A DNA stretch of 64,000 nucleotides from positions 62,001 to 126,000 of the forward strand of contig NW_024883040.1 in assembly GCF_019059575.1 (NCBI RefSeq), in the 5' to 3' direction. Under the pieces are notes generated by a model. The model did not search any database. It had not been told where the DNA came from and saw only the letters and a program-made list of their open reading frames with translations. Numbering within the stretch: the stretch's first letter is position 1; the number at the start of each line of letters is the position of its first letter. This stretch comes from Amphibalanus amphitrite (taxonomy: Eukaryota > Arthropoda > Thecostraca > Balanomorpha > Balanidae). Made by a program: the position numbers and the translations under genes. Positions 23,546 through 34,516 of the stretch are shown piece by piece.

Positions 23546-25460
23546 CACAGCTGGGGCATTCCACGATAGATCGTACCACTTTTTTCCAATTTGACACCCT
23601 CATCTCTCGGAATTTGACGAGAATTGGTCTCAGGGGTAATCAGGGACTCTGAATCCACCTGTAACAATTTCAGGCTTATCAGATAAGTATTTTTTGAGTT
23701 ATGGTGTATAACATTTTTGGATCTTGCTTTGCAGCGCTAAGTTTGGCGGGCTGTAACTCTAAGACGGATTATTCAAATGCCAAATGTTATATAACATTGA
23801 ACTTGCAATGAAACAGAGATTAATATGTATTTTTGAAATTTCGAAAAATACGCTGTTTTTTATATATGCCATATCGAGTTTTCTTTCATTTGTATTTTTT
23901 GGACTTTGGGACCATTTTTTTTTTGAATTTTTATTTCTTTAAAAAAATATTTGGCTTATTGTTAAGAAGTATGCAAACAATTAGGAAGGTGTTCTTTCTA
24001 AAAATGTATTTATTTTACGTCACGATTACGGTTTCGAATAGTGATTTCGGGAGGGGAGCTTACAAATGGCGTGGTAAAGCTGCCTAGTGACATCACGGGT
24101 TACTGAAATTTCAATTTAAGTCTGAGTCATCTGAAAAAAAGTGAAAAGAGGGTTCATTCAACCCTCTTTCCTATAAGCGCGAGGGTGAAAAAGGCTGTTT
24201 GGTTCTGACATTGTTTTGGACGCCAATGACCATAGCTGTCCGAGATGAAAGTTACAGGACGCATACATGGTGTCCTCCAGAGGTCTCACAACTTGTATAT
24301 CTGGGAATTTTTCAAGGTTACATGAGGTCAGGTCGGTCACGTGACATCACTGTTATAAATCAATGGGGAAATATAAAAACTGTTATTTTGGCGCCGAGAT
24401 TGATCTAAAACTATCCCACGTACATGGTATCGTGATTTCATGCACTTCTTGCAAAGCCCAATGCTTTACTTTTACATTGTTAACCTTGCGTGACGTCATT
24501 TATGAAGTCACTAGGGTCGTACGAGTTTTTCGTCAATAACTCCCGATCAAATGGAGCTAGAGAGTCGGGAAAGCCACCAATGGACTCGGGAAGACCTTCC
24601 GAATCGAATGATATGCCATATGATACCCTTTGCCCAGTTTCGTGACCTGAGGGGCTCTGACCTGACTTTGACCCGAGGTCAACTACTTAAGTTGACCGCA
24701 CCCTAGCAAAAAGTATACCATTCGATGCACCTGAGCTAGGCGAACACAATGATGCCAAAAATTGCGGCTCTGCGGCCATTTTTCGCGAAGTTATTGACTA
24801 AAAACCGAACCCGTAACTTCAGTCACGTGACCTGACCTCAGACGCTACCGGTTAACCTGAGACCTTAAAATCGGGTACCAATCGCTGCGACTTTTAACAG
24901 CACATACGCTCGTTTTTTCCGCGAGGCTCTAGCTCTATTAGAAGCGAAACGGCGTGCTGGGGTCGTATCAACCCCTCCGAAACCCATTTTGTTTGCGGGA
25001 AAATGAGGAACTTATAGAAAGAACACCTTTCTAATTTTTTGCATGTCGATTTGCAATGATATGAAGATTATTTTGAAAAAATAAAAATGTGAAAAATTTT
25101 GGTCCCAAAAGTCATTAGAGGTAAATGAAAAAAGATTAAGGTTTTTGCTCAACAATGAAATTTTTTCTTTGGAATTTTTAAATAGTAATATTAATTTTTG
25201 ATTCATCGCAAGATTAGTGTTGTTTACTTTTTGTTGGTTGCTTAACCCGTTCTTGAGTTATAAGCCATCAAACTCACCGTTACATACCGAAGTTAAAAAA
25301 ATGTAATGCAATATAACTCAAAAAGTTTTGATCTGAGAAGTCTGATATTTTGCCAGGCGTCTTTGGGGCCTATGATTACCCCTAGGACCGATTTTCATTA
25401 AAATCTGAGAGATGAGGGTGACGGGCCTGGTACGATCTATCGTGGAATGCCCCAGCTGTG
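23546..25460. mobile_element. 1.9-kb foldback element with CACAGCTGGGG ends
   Basis: The ends CACAGCTGGGGCATTCCACG (from 23546) and its reverse complement (to 25460) match perfectly for at least 30 bp, through GATAGATCGTACC. Weaker pairing continues inward, for example CTCATCTCTC against GAGAGATGAG and GGGGTAATC against GATTACCCC. A second inverted pair, AGGAAGGTGTTCTTTCT (23984-24000) against AGAAAGAACACCTTTCT (25017-25033), brackets the centre. The central part is a diverged TTAA-element block. No clear target duplication was found, and the superfamily is unknown. Confidence 0.72.
24150..24990 (+). mobile_element. Diverged TTAA-element body within the foldback element
   Basis: Colinear with 34070-34985 of the intact TTAA element. 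Shared landmarks in order: GTATATCT-GGATTTTTC-type sequence, ATGAGGTCAGGTC, TCAATGGGGAAA, TGGCGCCG, TGACGTCATTTATGA, GTTTTTCGTCAATAACTC, GAATCGAATGATATGC, and ACCTTAAAATCGGGTACCAA followed by CGCTCGTTTTTTCCGCG. The terminal CCCTCGCCGG repeats and the long G/C runs are absent or unrecognisable, so either this is an older copy that lost its ends or the foldback element is a relative built on the same core. Confidence 0.75.
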
Positions 25461-25551
25461 AGTGGTCGGGATAGGGGTGGGCGGTCTGCTGTCCGATAGT
25501 GGTACGGCAGCTGCATGTGTTTCACCAATACGGGGAACGCTGGTCTGAACG

Positions 25552-25582
25552 CTTGTGTTCGGCACTAACAGGCGAACACAAG
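25552..25582. repeat. Small 10-bp hairpin
   Basis: CTTGTGTTCG and CGAACACAAG are separated by 11 bases. It lies between the foldback element and the right arm and has no other copy in the window. Confidence 0.6.
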
Positions 25583-25759
25583 TGATACATTACCCAAATA
25601 CTGTCTTCCTTTCAAATAACTTATTCTTCTTATGTCATGAACAAACAAAAAATAGAAGACACGATCTTGAAAAAAAATACGAATAAAGGAGTTCGACGAA
25701 AACAAATTCACCCAAGCTTACCCAGATATCAAGCATGCACAATGCACATAATGCAATAG

Positions 25760-26998
25760 TATATATTTAATTGCCCGGTCCGAGCACTATACCAGACATT
25801 ATTTCGGTCGCTTTCCCAAGGGTGTTTTAAAATAATGTCCGAACGAAGTGAGGACATTATTTTATCGAAAATAGCGTCCGAACGGAGTGAGGATGCTATT
25901 TTCGAAAATTGCACGAATGAAATGAGTGCAATTTTCGCATTGAATGTGCGAGCCTGCGAGCACATTCAATGAAAACACCCTTGAGGAAAAGCGACCGTAT
26001 CATGGCTGGTATAGTATTCGGACCGGGTAATTAAATTTATTATAGTAAATTTTTGGCACCGAGCACCAACGCATCTCTGAGAAAGGGTTCGCTTTTGGGC
26101 TTCGACATCAAGGATGGGCATGGAAGATGGGGGGGGGGGGGCAGCAAATTGGTACAGCTTTGGGCGTATATAATGAAAATTATTGCCAATGGACTTTAAC
26201 ACACGATGGGCGAATAATGTAATTAATCTACCACTTGGTTTCAGTATACGTATACAAATTGTAAATTGCCTACCACGTCGTATTTTGCTTGAAATTCATC
26301 CCTCATTTCTCAGATATTTCCTGGTAAACATGCGAGACGCGTCTGTTACTTTTATTAGACATTCATGCTACGAAGCAATTGCGAGTGAGGAGTAGGCGTT
26401 GCGGAGACATGCTTTGTCCTCATAAGTGGGAAAATGTCGTTGCGTTCTATATTTTGACATCCAATATCCATGAAGGTATGATAACAAACGTCGATCTTAC
26501 TACAGACACTGGCTCCTGGCAGTGCTGTTCTTCCCGTTTTGTAAGGTTCATCTTCAATTGTTATTTTCACTGGCTCTTGAGAACGTACCTCGAAATCTGC
26601 CTTCTAAATTTCTGCGTAACCTGCCAAGCCATATCTTTGAAATGCATACGATAAGTCATTACATTAAGGCTGTGTTCTTTTCAAAATTCACCTGTCAACC
26701 TGTTTCGCAATTTACTCTATTCCAAGCTGCAAACTTCTATGACCGATTGACCGGACTTTTATTGAAGTTTCAGTCATCGAACGCATTGTTTAACAGGGAG
26801 CTTTTGAAGAGAAGAAAACTGCCGTATAATGAAATTAACCGCCGTGTTTTTATGCATGGGTTTTGATAGGCATTTCCGAGTTTTGGCGTCGACTGAAATT
26901 AACCGTCTCTCGCGCTTCTGGCTTTCAGCAGGCCACCTTTATACAAAAATTTAACTGAACTTTTTTAACATGCGTCGGCGGCAAAAATGTACTATAAT
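25760..26998 (-). repeat. Right inverted arm of the 6-kb element
   Basis: Reverse complement of 20997-22233. It contains a 13-base G run at 26129-26141 where the left arm has 11 C. It ends outward with AAAAATGTACTATAAT at 26998, next to unrelated flanking sequence. Confidence 0.93.
25765..26035 (-). mobile_element. Four-hairpin cruciform cassette, right copy
   Basis: Mirror copy of the cassette in the left arm. The four hairpins lie at 25829-25863, 25866-25904, 25903-25937 and 25938-25971. The stems and loops are identical to the left copy in my comparison, so the pair gives no independent evidence on how the stems evolved. Confidence 0.88.
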
Positions 26999-28133
26999 GC
27001 AACTTATTTTTTAAGGTTAGTGATTGGTTAAGACACATTTTCAATTTTTGATGAAAAGAACCATAAATGAATTGAAGACAATAAAACAAAGGGAAATAAG
27101 GAAAATTTGATTTGAACTCTTTCTACCTCATTTTCGCCCTTACGTGATACGAGTATATCTGGGGCATTGGTGAATTTAAATGTGCTGATACTTATCACAA
27201 TGTTCGCCACCGGTCACGCTTCTAAACAATTTCAAAAGTAAATATATTTACTTGCATTTTCGCCATTTTCCTGTTCTCCAAAGAAATATTCCCAGCCATT
27301 CCCAGCCGGTGGTAGGCTGGTTGGTACCTGTCATCCCTCACCTCTCCTCCCCCTCCCCTACCCCATCAATCCCCATACTCGGCCCACGGTAACACCACCG
27401 ATGTAACGCTGTCGATGTAACGCTGTCGATTTGGCTGACTGTACAGATCGTGGGCGCTTTGTCCGATGGAACGACCAAGTGGCCCGTCACTGCACCAAGC
27501 ACCGACACTTGTGTGGAGTTGCCGATAGAAAATGGGCCACACCTGAGGCATATAACGCGGACAGGGAGGGGAACGATAGAAGGGGGGGTCTGCTGGTTAG
27601 GTCTGTTGGTTTGTCTATTATTTACGCTTGTCCACCTTTTTGATTGCCAGATGATTAAAGTGTCTCTGTTGTTTCGGGACGTTCTGCGATTCGTTTTATA
27701 TGTTATAGTTTGATTCTGTAACATACAAAGATAAAATAATGTGATTGGTCAATAAGCCCCTGGAGGCTGGACACATCTTAAGTTCCTAATAATTTTTGGT
27801 AAATAGTTGCATTGCTCCGTTTGTAAATCGAGGTATAATTTTCTGTCTTGTGCAAGTGTCATAGCGGTCACCATCTCCACTTCTAAGATTTCCTATGCAA
27901 CAATGCACTCTCATATAGGACACAACACATTTGATTATCGTTAAAATTTTGGTGAGCCCCGGGATTAATCGGATGACAAAGCGTTTCGTGGCCGTGGGGA
28001 GAACATCGATAACTGATCGATAATTGTCGCATCAATGATAGTCATTGTATTCCTCCTCATCGCTTAATTTACTGCATATAAAATATTCAGCAATCAGCAT
28101 GCAGCGTAATACGTTGCAAAAAGGAATTAATTA
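26999..28133. other. Intergenic DNA, no supported gene
   Basis: AT-rich apart from 27.3-27.6 kb. CGATGTAACGCTGT is duplicated in tandem near 27397-27425. Frames of 60-130 codons at 27.3-27.7 kb lie on both strands and show no domain. Confidence 0.45.
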
Positions 28134-28794
28134 CGGAGCGAGCGAAGCGAGCGGAGTCTTACGTAGAATAACGGAAATTTCTGAGTATGAGCGGCCGGCC
28201 GGCCGGCCGGCCGGCCGTGCGGACGCTTTTGCGAGGCTTATATCTCAGCAACCACTTGACCGATTTACATGCGGTAATTTTTGTAGGGTAGCTTCATTCC
28301 TTCTACCAAGTATTGGACTATTCCCGATGCATGTGGGTGACCCCTTAAGCACGTGCCACGTGCAAAACGAAGAGGTGTCACTTTTGTAATTGTTGCAATA
28401 TCTCGGTAACTACTTGGCCGATGGCGCTGAAAGTTGGCATGTAGGTAGGCACCCACTAGGCGCTGCATATCCATGTGCCAGAGTTGGGGTGCTGCTGCAC
28501 GTGCGCACGTGCAGGGGTCGTTTCCAGATCTCGAGAACGGCTGGACCGATGGCGCTCAAATTTGGTACACGGTTAGGGACCAGTTAGTAGGGTGCCGTGC
28601 ACAAGTCAGTTGGGACCCATTTTGCACGTGCGCACGTGCAGGGTGCCGCTTCCAGATCTCGAGAACGGCTGGGCCGATTGTGCTGAAATTTGGCACATCG
28701 CTAGAGACCAGTTAGTAGGGTGCCGTGCACAAGTCAGTTGGAGGTACCCCCTCGAAATTTCGCACGTGCAAGGATCCCCCTCTCGCTCGCTCCG
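28134..28794. mobile_element. Repeat element with 12-bp ends and 128-bp tandem units
   Basis: CGGAGCGAGCGA at 28134-28145 and TCGCTCGCTCCG at 28783-28794 form short terminal inverted repeats; no target duplication is clear. Inside are a GGCC run (about 28191-28217) and four related units starting at 28240, 28398, 28526 and 28654, the last three at an exact 128-bp period. Each unit carries ATCTCG-x2-AAC-x5-GG-CCGAT-x5-CTGAAA-like sequence, and two carry the palindrome GCACGTGCGCACGTGC (28497-28512, 28624-28639). Frames over it (ISRTAGPIVLKFGT) are products of the repeat. The period is not a multiple of three, so the peptide changes frame between units. Probably a non-autonomous DNA element; superfamily unknown. 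Confidence 0.65.
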
Positions 28795-28939
28795 TTACTC
28801 GCCCCAAAAGGCGTTATACTGGTTTTACGTTTGATGTGATACATCTTATAGCAATGATTATTATTTGTTGCCTTAGCTAAAGACCTTGTGAATCGATTCG
28901 ATAACTCTGTATGCATATGCGTTCTCCGATCGAGCAGGC

Positions 28940-29387
28940 GCGTCTCTCAGTTTGACTGTCGGCTCCTGTGACCCCGACCCGACCGGAGCGCGGCCCGCCG
29001 CAGACCTGTGCCGCCGGCGGCGGCGGCTGCCGTCGGTGGCTCGTCGGTGGGCCGGCGGTCGGCCGTCGCTCGTCGGCGGCGGCCGCAGGTGGGACGCTGG
29101 TCGGCGCGCAGGTCACCGTCGGCGACCGGCCGCCCCCCGTCGGTGGGCCGGCCGGCGGGCGGCCATGCCGGCCCGCCGCCGCCGCCGCCGTCGCCGGCCG
29201 CTGGCCGCCGTCGCGCCGGCCGCCGGCCAGTCGAGTCGCCGCCGCCCGGCCGCGCTGACGCGCCCGCCGCCGCCGAGCCGAGCCGAGCCGCCGAGCCGTC
29301 CCGACATGCCCACTGGGGCTCGCTGACCGCGCACAGACTTTGATCGCGAGTGCAGCGACGGCACCAGCCAGTGGCCACGTGGCCAAT
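28940..29387 (+). promoter_or_regulatory. CpG-rich island, likely promoter/5' UTR
   Basis: Extremely GC-rich with dense CpG, GCCGCC and GGCCGG words. It ends immediately before a plausible first coding exon with a consensus splice donor. Six or more overlapping open frames on both strands have low-complexity Arg/Pro/Ala translations and are not credible proteins. The simplest reading is a CpG-rich promoter and untranslated leader for a + strand gene. No TATA box is visible, as is common in such promoters. Confidence 0.4.
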
Positions 29388-29445
29388 ATGAGGAAGAAGA
29401 TGCCGCCTTCGATGCGGATCCTGCAGGAGAGCCAGCCGGACCAGG
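29388..29445 (+). CDS. Candidate first coding exon, gene unidentified
   Basis: ATG at 29388 opens MRKKMPPSMRILQESQPDQ and runs into CCAGG|GTGAGT, a strong splice donor, at 29446. It gives 19 codons plus one base. Two further in-frame Met codons follow, so the true start may be one of these. The peptide is free of the Arg/Pro runs seen in the chance frames upstream, and the position at the edge of a CpG-rich island suits a first exon. If real, the next exon is far away, because more than 2 kb of AT-rich non-coding DNA follows. I do not recognise the protein. Confidence 0.4.
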
Positions 29446-31664
29446 GTGAGTACCGACTGAGCGGCGCCCGGGGCGGGACGGCCGGGTCACAGGGGTGGCG
29501 GCGGGGGCGGGAAACTTGTCCGGGCCTGTGACGAGTGACACGTCCGGGCCTTCCCCTTCATCATTTCATAAGTTTTAGCTGTTACGTGTTTCTTTGACTA
29601 CCATTTTTTTACGAATGGTGATAGGCTGTTGAAATTATTGCTGCTTTTTATGTTGGGTCATAGCTTGCTTACTCGTAGTCCCGGAGAACGAGTTTCTCCT
29701 TATGGTTTAGGTGTTGACAAATGCAGTTTATTGTAAGCAAGCTCTCGAAACTATTCCTTTCGTCAAACCAGCAAGAAGCCATATATTTTGTTGGGCATTT
29801 TTAAAATGCTGTCCTTATTTTAGTGCATTCTTTGGTACACAAATAAAGGAGAACCGGTTACGTTGCCCTGCTTGTATTTGGAAGCATTTAGAAATGTTGC
29901 TCAGTCCTAGTTTCTAGATAAATTAGTTTTGCATTCGTGCCTCACTAGTTACTTTTGATACCAGATCATATGTTGTGGTATATGTATTGCTAAGGACAAA
30001 TGTGTATTTCCTACACAATTTGATATTTGTGTGATGCTCAGACAATTGCGTGCTAAACATAAAATAGAGTATTGATCTCTATTCACAGCGTTGCTACTTG
30101 CACTCTGACATATTTACTGAACAATATTTGGAAGACATCCTGAAGACTTTGGTTTATTTTTGTTAGTTCATAAATATCACCTACATAATTATGTATTCTT
30201 ATAACCCATTGTAATATGAATGCGTGATAACAATTTGTATATAGGTTGTTGCAATGGAAAATGTTCACTTTCCCCTCTCTCTGGAGGCAAAATGTTTCAG
30301 TTCAGATAAAACACTCAGCCAAAATAGTATGAGCTTTATTTTTCCGATGAGGAAGACTTTTTATTGACATGCGAAGCACGGATATAATTGTACTTCAATT
30401 TGATGTTTTACATTACAGCTACCAGTGAGAAGTATGGTTTTGTTTGTTTTCTTCAAGTAGGTTTGATCTGATGCACTGACTATGTCATTTTATGTGGAAA
30501 ATATTTTTTTCAGAAACTTTACCGTAGCGTCTCATCATGCTTAATTACTTGCGCAATAATAATAATAATTGCGCTGGCGTAATTACTTGATTTTTTTTCA
30601 ACTGTTTGGAGAAGAAAACGAGATGTAACAAATTGCTATGATGTTTCTCGTCCACAAAAAACTATGCCTATTTTCCGTCATTTGCGCTTATCCATTCGTA
30701 TCAAACTGATCGATTTAGTGGACATTTTAGTCTTCAGAACCTAATGCTCATTTTACAAGTACAGTAATGAAAACGACTAAATACCGTCAAATTTTGTGTC
30801 CACCATTATCGGAAACAAAGTTTGAGACGCCTGTTAATCTTTTGGAACGTGAAATTAGATAAACGTTTACGCTAGACAAAAAAAAAAGATTTTTAGAACA
30901 AAACACAGGTGAAGGAACGTTATTTGGTTCTATTTATATTGCATTAAAATTATTTTACCTCGTCAGATAGGATTTTGAGGTTCTTGTATTTTGGGGACTT
31001 CAAACGGTAGCCGTCTCTTTGTTTATCAGCTTGTGATTCAAACTGTTTGAATGCAAACCAATAAAATTTTGATTTTTGCACTGCTCAATATGCTTCTATT
31101 GAGCCGGGAAAACATCAACTATAAATTACTTTCCACAGCAAATTATGTTTGTTAAGCTATCGACATTTTTTGTTTACCTTTGCTCTTTTTGAATTATCAG
31201 TTCATTTAAATTAGTCGTATCTTCTTATTGCCTATCAAATAATTTTAAACACTATTTTCCGTATTACAATACAACACCTTAAAGTGTTTGAGTAGCAGCG
31301 TATAGTATTTGGGCAAATTTAAGGTTCACATATCTCTCCATGGTGACGGTTAAGTCGCTGGTGCTTTCCTGCAGCTGTCAAAGTTAGCTTATGTTGCGAT
31401 CAAAGTGCATCATTGCAAATCATCCAACTGTCCCTACGACTGTTTTTAGAGCAAATTATCATTAATAAATTATTTGCTTCAGCTAAAACTGGTATGATTT
31501 AATTGACATGACCACTAATATATCAGGCACAGTTGTTAGCTTAAACTGTTTTCAGTTGCTGTAAGCTCTAACTAGATTAAACACTGATTGATTATGAGAC
31601 TTTGGCAAATACGTCGCTCTAGGTCACAGTATGTGTCATTAAAAGGGTATCTTCTCCGAAATAG

Positions 31665-31797
31665 ATGAAAGGGGTTTTCAAGATCATAAGCGAGGCTTCA
31701 TTTAGCGCACTACCTGACATCGCGAAACGATGCGGTCACTGGATGTTCTTATTCCTTTATATTTGCCCTGTGGCAAATGCAGGCAATGATTTCGAAG
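31665..31797 (+). CDS. Possible exon encoding a signal-peptide-like segment
   Basis: The + frame from ATG 31665 runs to GAAG|GTAAGC, a strong donor at 31798. The second Met, at 31743, would start MFLFLYICPVANAGNDFE, which resembles a short hydrophobic signal sequence with an A-x-A cleavage site (ANA|G). With the first Met the N-terminal part would be 26 residues longer. Few other frames in this AT-rich stretch end so neatly at a donor. No homology is recognised, and if real it belongs either to an alternative first exon or to a separate gene. Confidence 0.22.
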
Positions 31798-32013
31798 GTA
31801 AGCGAGCGAAACCTTGTTTGTTATTAAATGTTACTTACATCTTCCAAGTAGCTCTTGGACAAGCTGACCATTGACTATGTCATTATGACAATAAGGAAGG
31901 TGCCGATTTGCTAATAAGTTAAAAATAGGTTCTATGGCTAGAGGCGTGAAGGTAAAGCATGTATGAAAGCTAGATTTCGCTTCATTTTTTTCCGTGGCCT
32001 AAGGCATTTTTTT

Positions 32014-32102
32014 TCTCAAAATCAAAGGTTTTGACCTTTGATTTGATTTGACCATGACCATGACCAATTTCAATTTTTTTATTTGACCATGACCAATTTT
32101 AC
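32014..32102. repeat. Degenerate TTTGACCATGACC repeats
   Basis: TTTGACCATGACCA-type words recur three or four times between AT-rich spacers, preceded by a small CAAAGGTTTTGACCTTTG hairpin near 32025. Confidence 0.5.
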
Positions 32103-32200
32103 AAGATTCAAAGTTAAATGATTCTTTGAAGTCATCAACTGAGTCGTTATGTGACGGAGCCGTTTTCAAAAAGACGTTTTCCTCCACAAATTTGCATGAA

Positions 32201-32245
32201 TCTATCCTTTCTATCCTTTTCTATCCTTACTCTATCCTTTCTTTC
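32201..32245. repeat. CTATCCTTT microsatellite
   Basis: Four to five imperfect units of CTATCCTTT in tandem, the last drifting to CTATCCTTTCTTTC. Confidence 0.75.
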
Positions 32246-33974
32246 TTGTCAACGGAAACGGTAACACGCTAACGGGGTAATTAAAACAGTCATGGAAATG
32301 ACCTCAGCCTTCCAAAATCTGTTTTCATTTTCTCCCTCGCACTGACCAGCTGCCACTGTCAGTCATCAGCCATCATCGGCCTATCATCAGCAGTCAGCGT
32401 TCATCAGCGATGGGCGGTCCTCTCAGAGCAGGGGTCAGCGGTCAGAGGAGGTTAGCATTCCACTCTGTCAGCGGGGATCACTGGTCAGCCGCCTGTCTCG
32501 GCGGGTAGGGTCGGCCGTCAGCGTTCCTCTCTGGACAGGGGTCACTCACTGGTCCTCCCCCACTCCGTCCCGCGGCGGTGAGGGCCGTCCCGTCCCGCTG
32601 TCCCTCCTCTCGACATTCCACCTGCCCGCCTCGTGTCGACGCCGAGCGGTCCGTCCCGGCGGCTGACCCCGGCGACCCGGCGCGGCGGTCATCCCTGCCG
32701 CGGCGGTGATCCAGTTACAGCGGCAGCTGGTGCCGCTGCGGGTCCAAGGCTGGCCGCCGCTCTCGGCCGTTCACCGAGACCCACCCTGGGAACGGGCACC
32801 CGGCGGCCAGCAGAGAGGGGCGGGGGACGATCCCGGCGACGGTCCTGCCACCCCACAACGAGAGCAGACCGGGGACTGCCCGCCCGGCGCCCCGGGACGC
32901 GTCATGTCCACCACTTGCACAAACTGGGCCGCTCTCCGGCGTCCGGCCGATTGTGTGCTGTTTTGGCCGAGAGGAGAGCTGGCGCGGTGGGCCGCGACGG
33001 ACCTTTGTCAGCCGCGGCCGGGCCGCCAAAAATAGGGCACCCATCCCGCCGGCCGAACATGCCCGATCTAGATAAACAGGCAGCATCAAAGGTGGCATTC
33101 AGCCGGCTCCGCGCCGCCCCGGCCAGATATGGTCAGTGCGCGACCATTGTCGACTTGTTTTGCATATTTTGATGGTTGTTTTGTCGCCGGTTCGCGTTGG
33201 AAACGAGCAGGGGACGGCGGGACGGTCGGTCGGCCGGGCGGGCGCTCCCTTCAATCATTTCCAATTTACATGAGAAGGCTGCGTGGCCAGTGGGACTCGT
33301 TCCGTATTCATTGCTGGCTAAACTGAGTCCGTGGTGGACGGTGGTGAGTTTGTCTGCATCAACGGCGATGCGGTGGTCTGAGTTGCCGAAGGGATGCTCA
33401 CTGCTCACGCACAGACTGCAGTCTCCGCGGTTGCCGGCACGATTGAGGGAGCTGTGTGGTCCGCCCGGCGGAGCTGCGGGTCCGAGGACAGCTCCGCAGC
33501 TCTCCAGCTCACCAAACTAAGCGGTCTGCGGTCGGTGATCGGTCGTGATGCCCTCCGCAGCTGCAGCCAGCGGTCCAAACAGAGCTCAGGTGCACACGCA
33601 GATCCATCCGAAATTACTGTTTGTGGCGGCGCGCTGTGTGTGCCAGGCGGAGACCTTGGTAGCGAGCCAGGATGGAGCAGAGGACCGCTGCGGTATCACG
33701 CGGATGGGCCCGGGACTATCAGCAACAGCCCCAATCATCGGGCGGTAGGCACACGCCGCACGCAACAATGCATACTGCAGGTCGTGGGAGTGAAACACTC
33801 CTGCTGCTTTATTATTCAATCGAGATAAGAAAAATTTGATAGCTACATGCATCTACACCGAGCACATGTGAACTTCACGTCACATGATTTGATAAAACAG
33901 ACACATGTTATTCCGCGCGATAGCGGTGAAACATTTGTTGCACATCATTTGAATTTATTCATGAATAATGTTTC
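32246..33974. other. GC-rich island and flank, no supported gene
   Basis: 32.35-33.1 kb is GC-rich and begins with CATCAGCAGTCAGC-type short repeats. Frames of 110-180 codons run on both strands over the same bases. From 33.4 to 33.75 kb several frames contain ordinary-looking residues, but none shows a domain or a splice-bounded structure. A promoter island is possible. Confidence 0.4.
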
Positions 33975-34073
33975 AAACTACTAGGGTTGACTATTAAGTA
34001 ATGGAAGTGCCTTAACCCTCGCCGGCCGAGGGGGGGGGGGGCGGGTGCCGCCCCCCCCCATAGGGTTTTTTCG

Positions 34074-34120
34074 CGATAGCTCCGAACACGCTGGCGATAG
34101 AGAGCTGAAACTTGGCATAC
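34074..34120 (+). repeat. Shared 45-bp motif inside the TTAA element
   Basis: GCGATAGCTCCGAACACGCT begins a motif that continues GGCGATAGAGAGCTGAAACTTGGCATA. It aligns without gaps, or nearly so, to the 128-bp tandem units at 28398-28445 and, reverse-complemented, to 53190-53238 in a Transib-type element. The surrounding sequences are unrelated. Confidence 0.6.
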
Positions 34121-34516
34121 CTGACCTTTGATCCAAGCCGGATCTTTTGACACCAACCGCATTTTTGGGTCAGGTCAGGTCACTGACCTATGACGTCATA
34201 AGTGAACCTCTGCACGGTCTTCAGATGTCGCAACTTCGCAACGCCCTCACTGCCAGAGGAGATGTCACAGGGAAATGAAACTTGCAGGATCTAGTATCCA
34301 TTATGAGTCTCACAACTTGTATATCTCGGATTTTTCCTAAAGGTCATATGAGGTCAGGTCATTTTCGTGACCTCACCATTATAAGTCAATGGGGAAAAAT
34401 TCAAACTGCTATTCTGGCGCCGGGAACGATCTCCAACTATCTCAAGCACACAGAATCGTGATTTGATGCACTCCTTGCAAGGTTAGATGCGTCACTTTTG
34501 CAATGTTGACCTTGCG

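Larger units (their letters stand above)
20997..26998. mobile_element. 6.0-kb palindromic element with 1.24-kb inverted arms
   Basis: The left arm (20997-22233) and right arm (25760-26998) are reverse complements. In every stretch I compared, including all shared open frames, the only difference is a C/G run of 11 versus 13. The spacer is 3.5 kb. Outer ends read ATTATAGTACATTTTTGCCG inward. TATA is found at both edges of the GTACATTTTT core, compatible with a TA or TATA target duplication, but the family is not resolved. Frames of 114, 91, 71 and 70 codons are repeated in both arms with no recognisable domain. It may be a large non-autonomous DNA transposon or a recent inverted duplication. 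A nested foldback element and part of a TTAA element lie in the spacer. Confidence 0.8.
29446..32200. other. AT-rich DNA, probably intron of the 29.4-kb candidate gene
   Basis: Uniformly AT-rich with short frames only. It contains an AATAATAATAATAATT tract near 30556-30570 and no transposon ends that I can see. The change from the preceding CpG island is abrupt, as at an exon-intron border. The intronic status depends on the first-exon call. Confidence 0.4.

Noticed and set aside
20997-26998. Reading the 6-kb element as a Polinton because of its long inverted ends
   Set aside because: No 6-bp target duplication and no polymerase, integrase, ATPase or capsid-like frame is visible.
28473-28834. 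Repeated peptide frames with ISRTAGPIVLKFGT
   Set aside because: The repeat period is 128 bp, not a multiple of three, and the peptide changes frame from unit to unit. It is non-coding repeat DNA.
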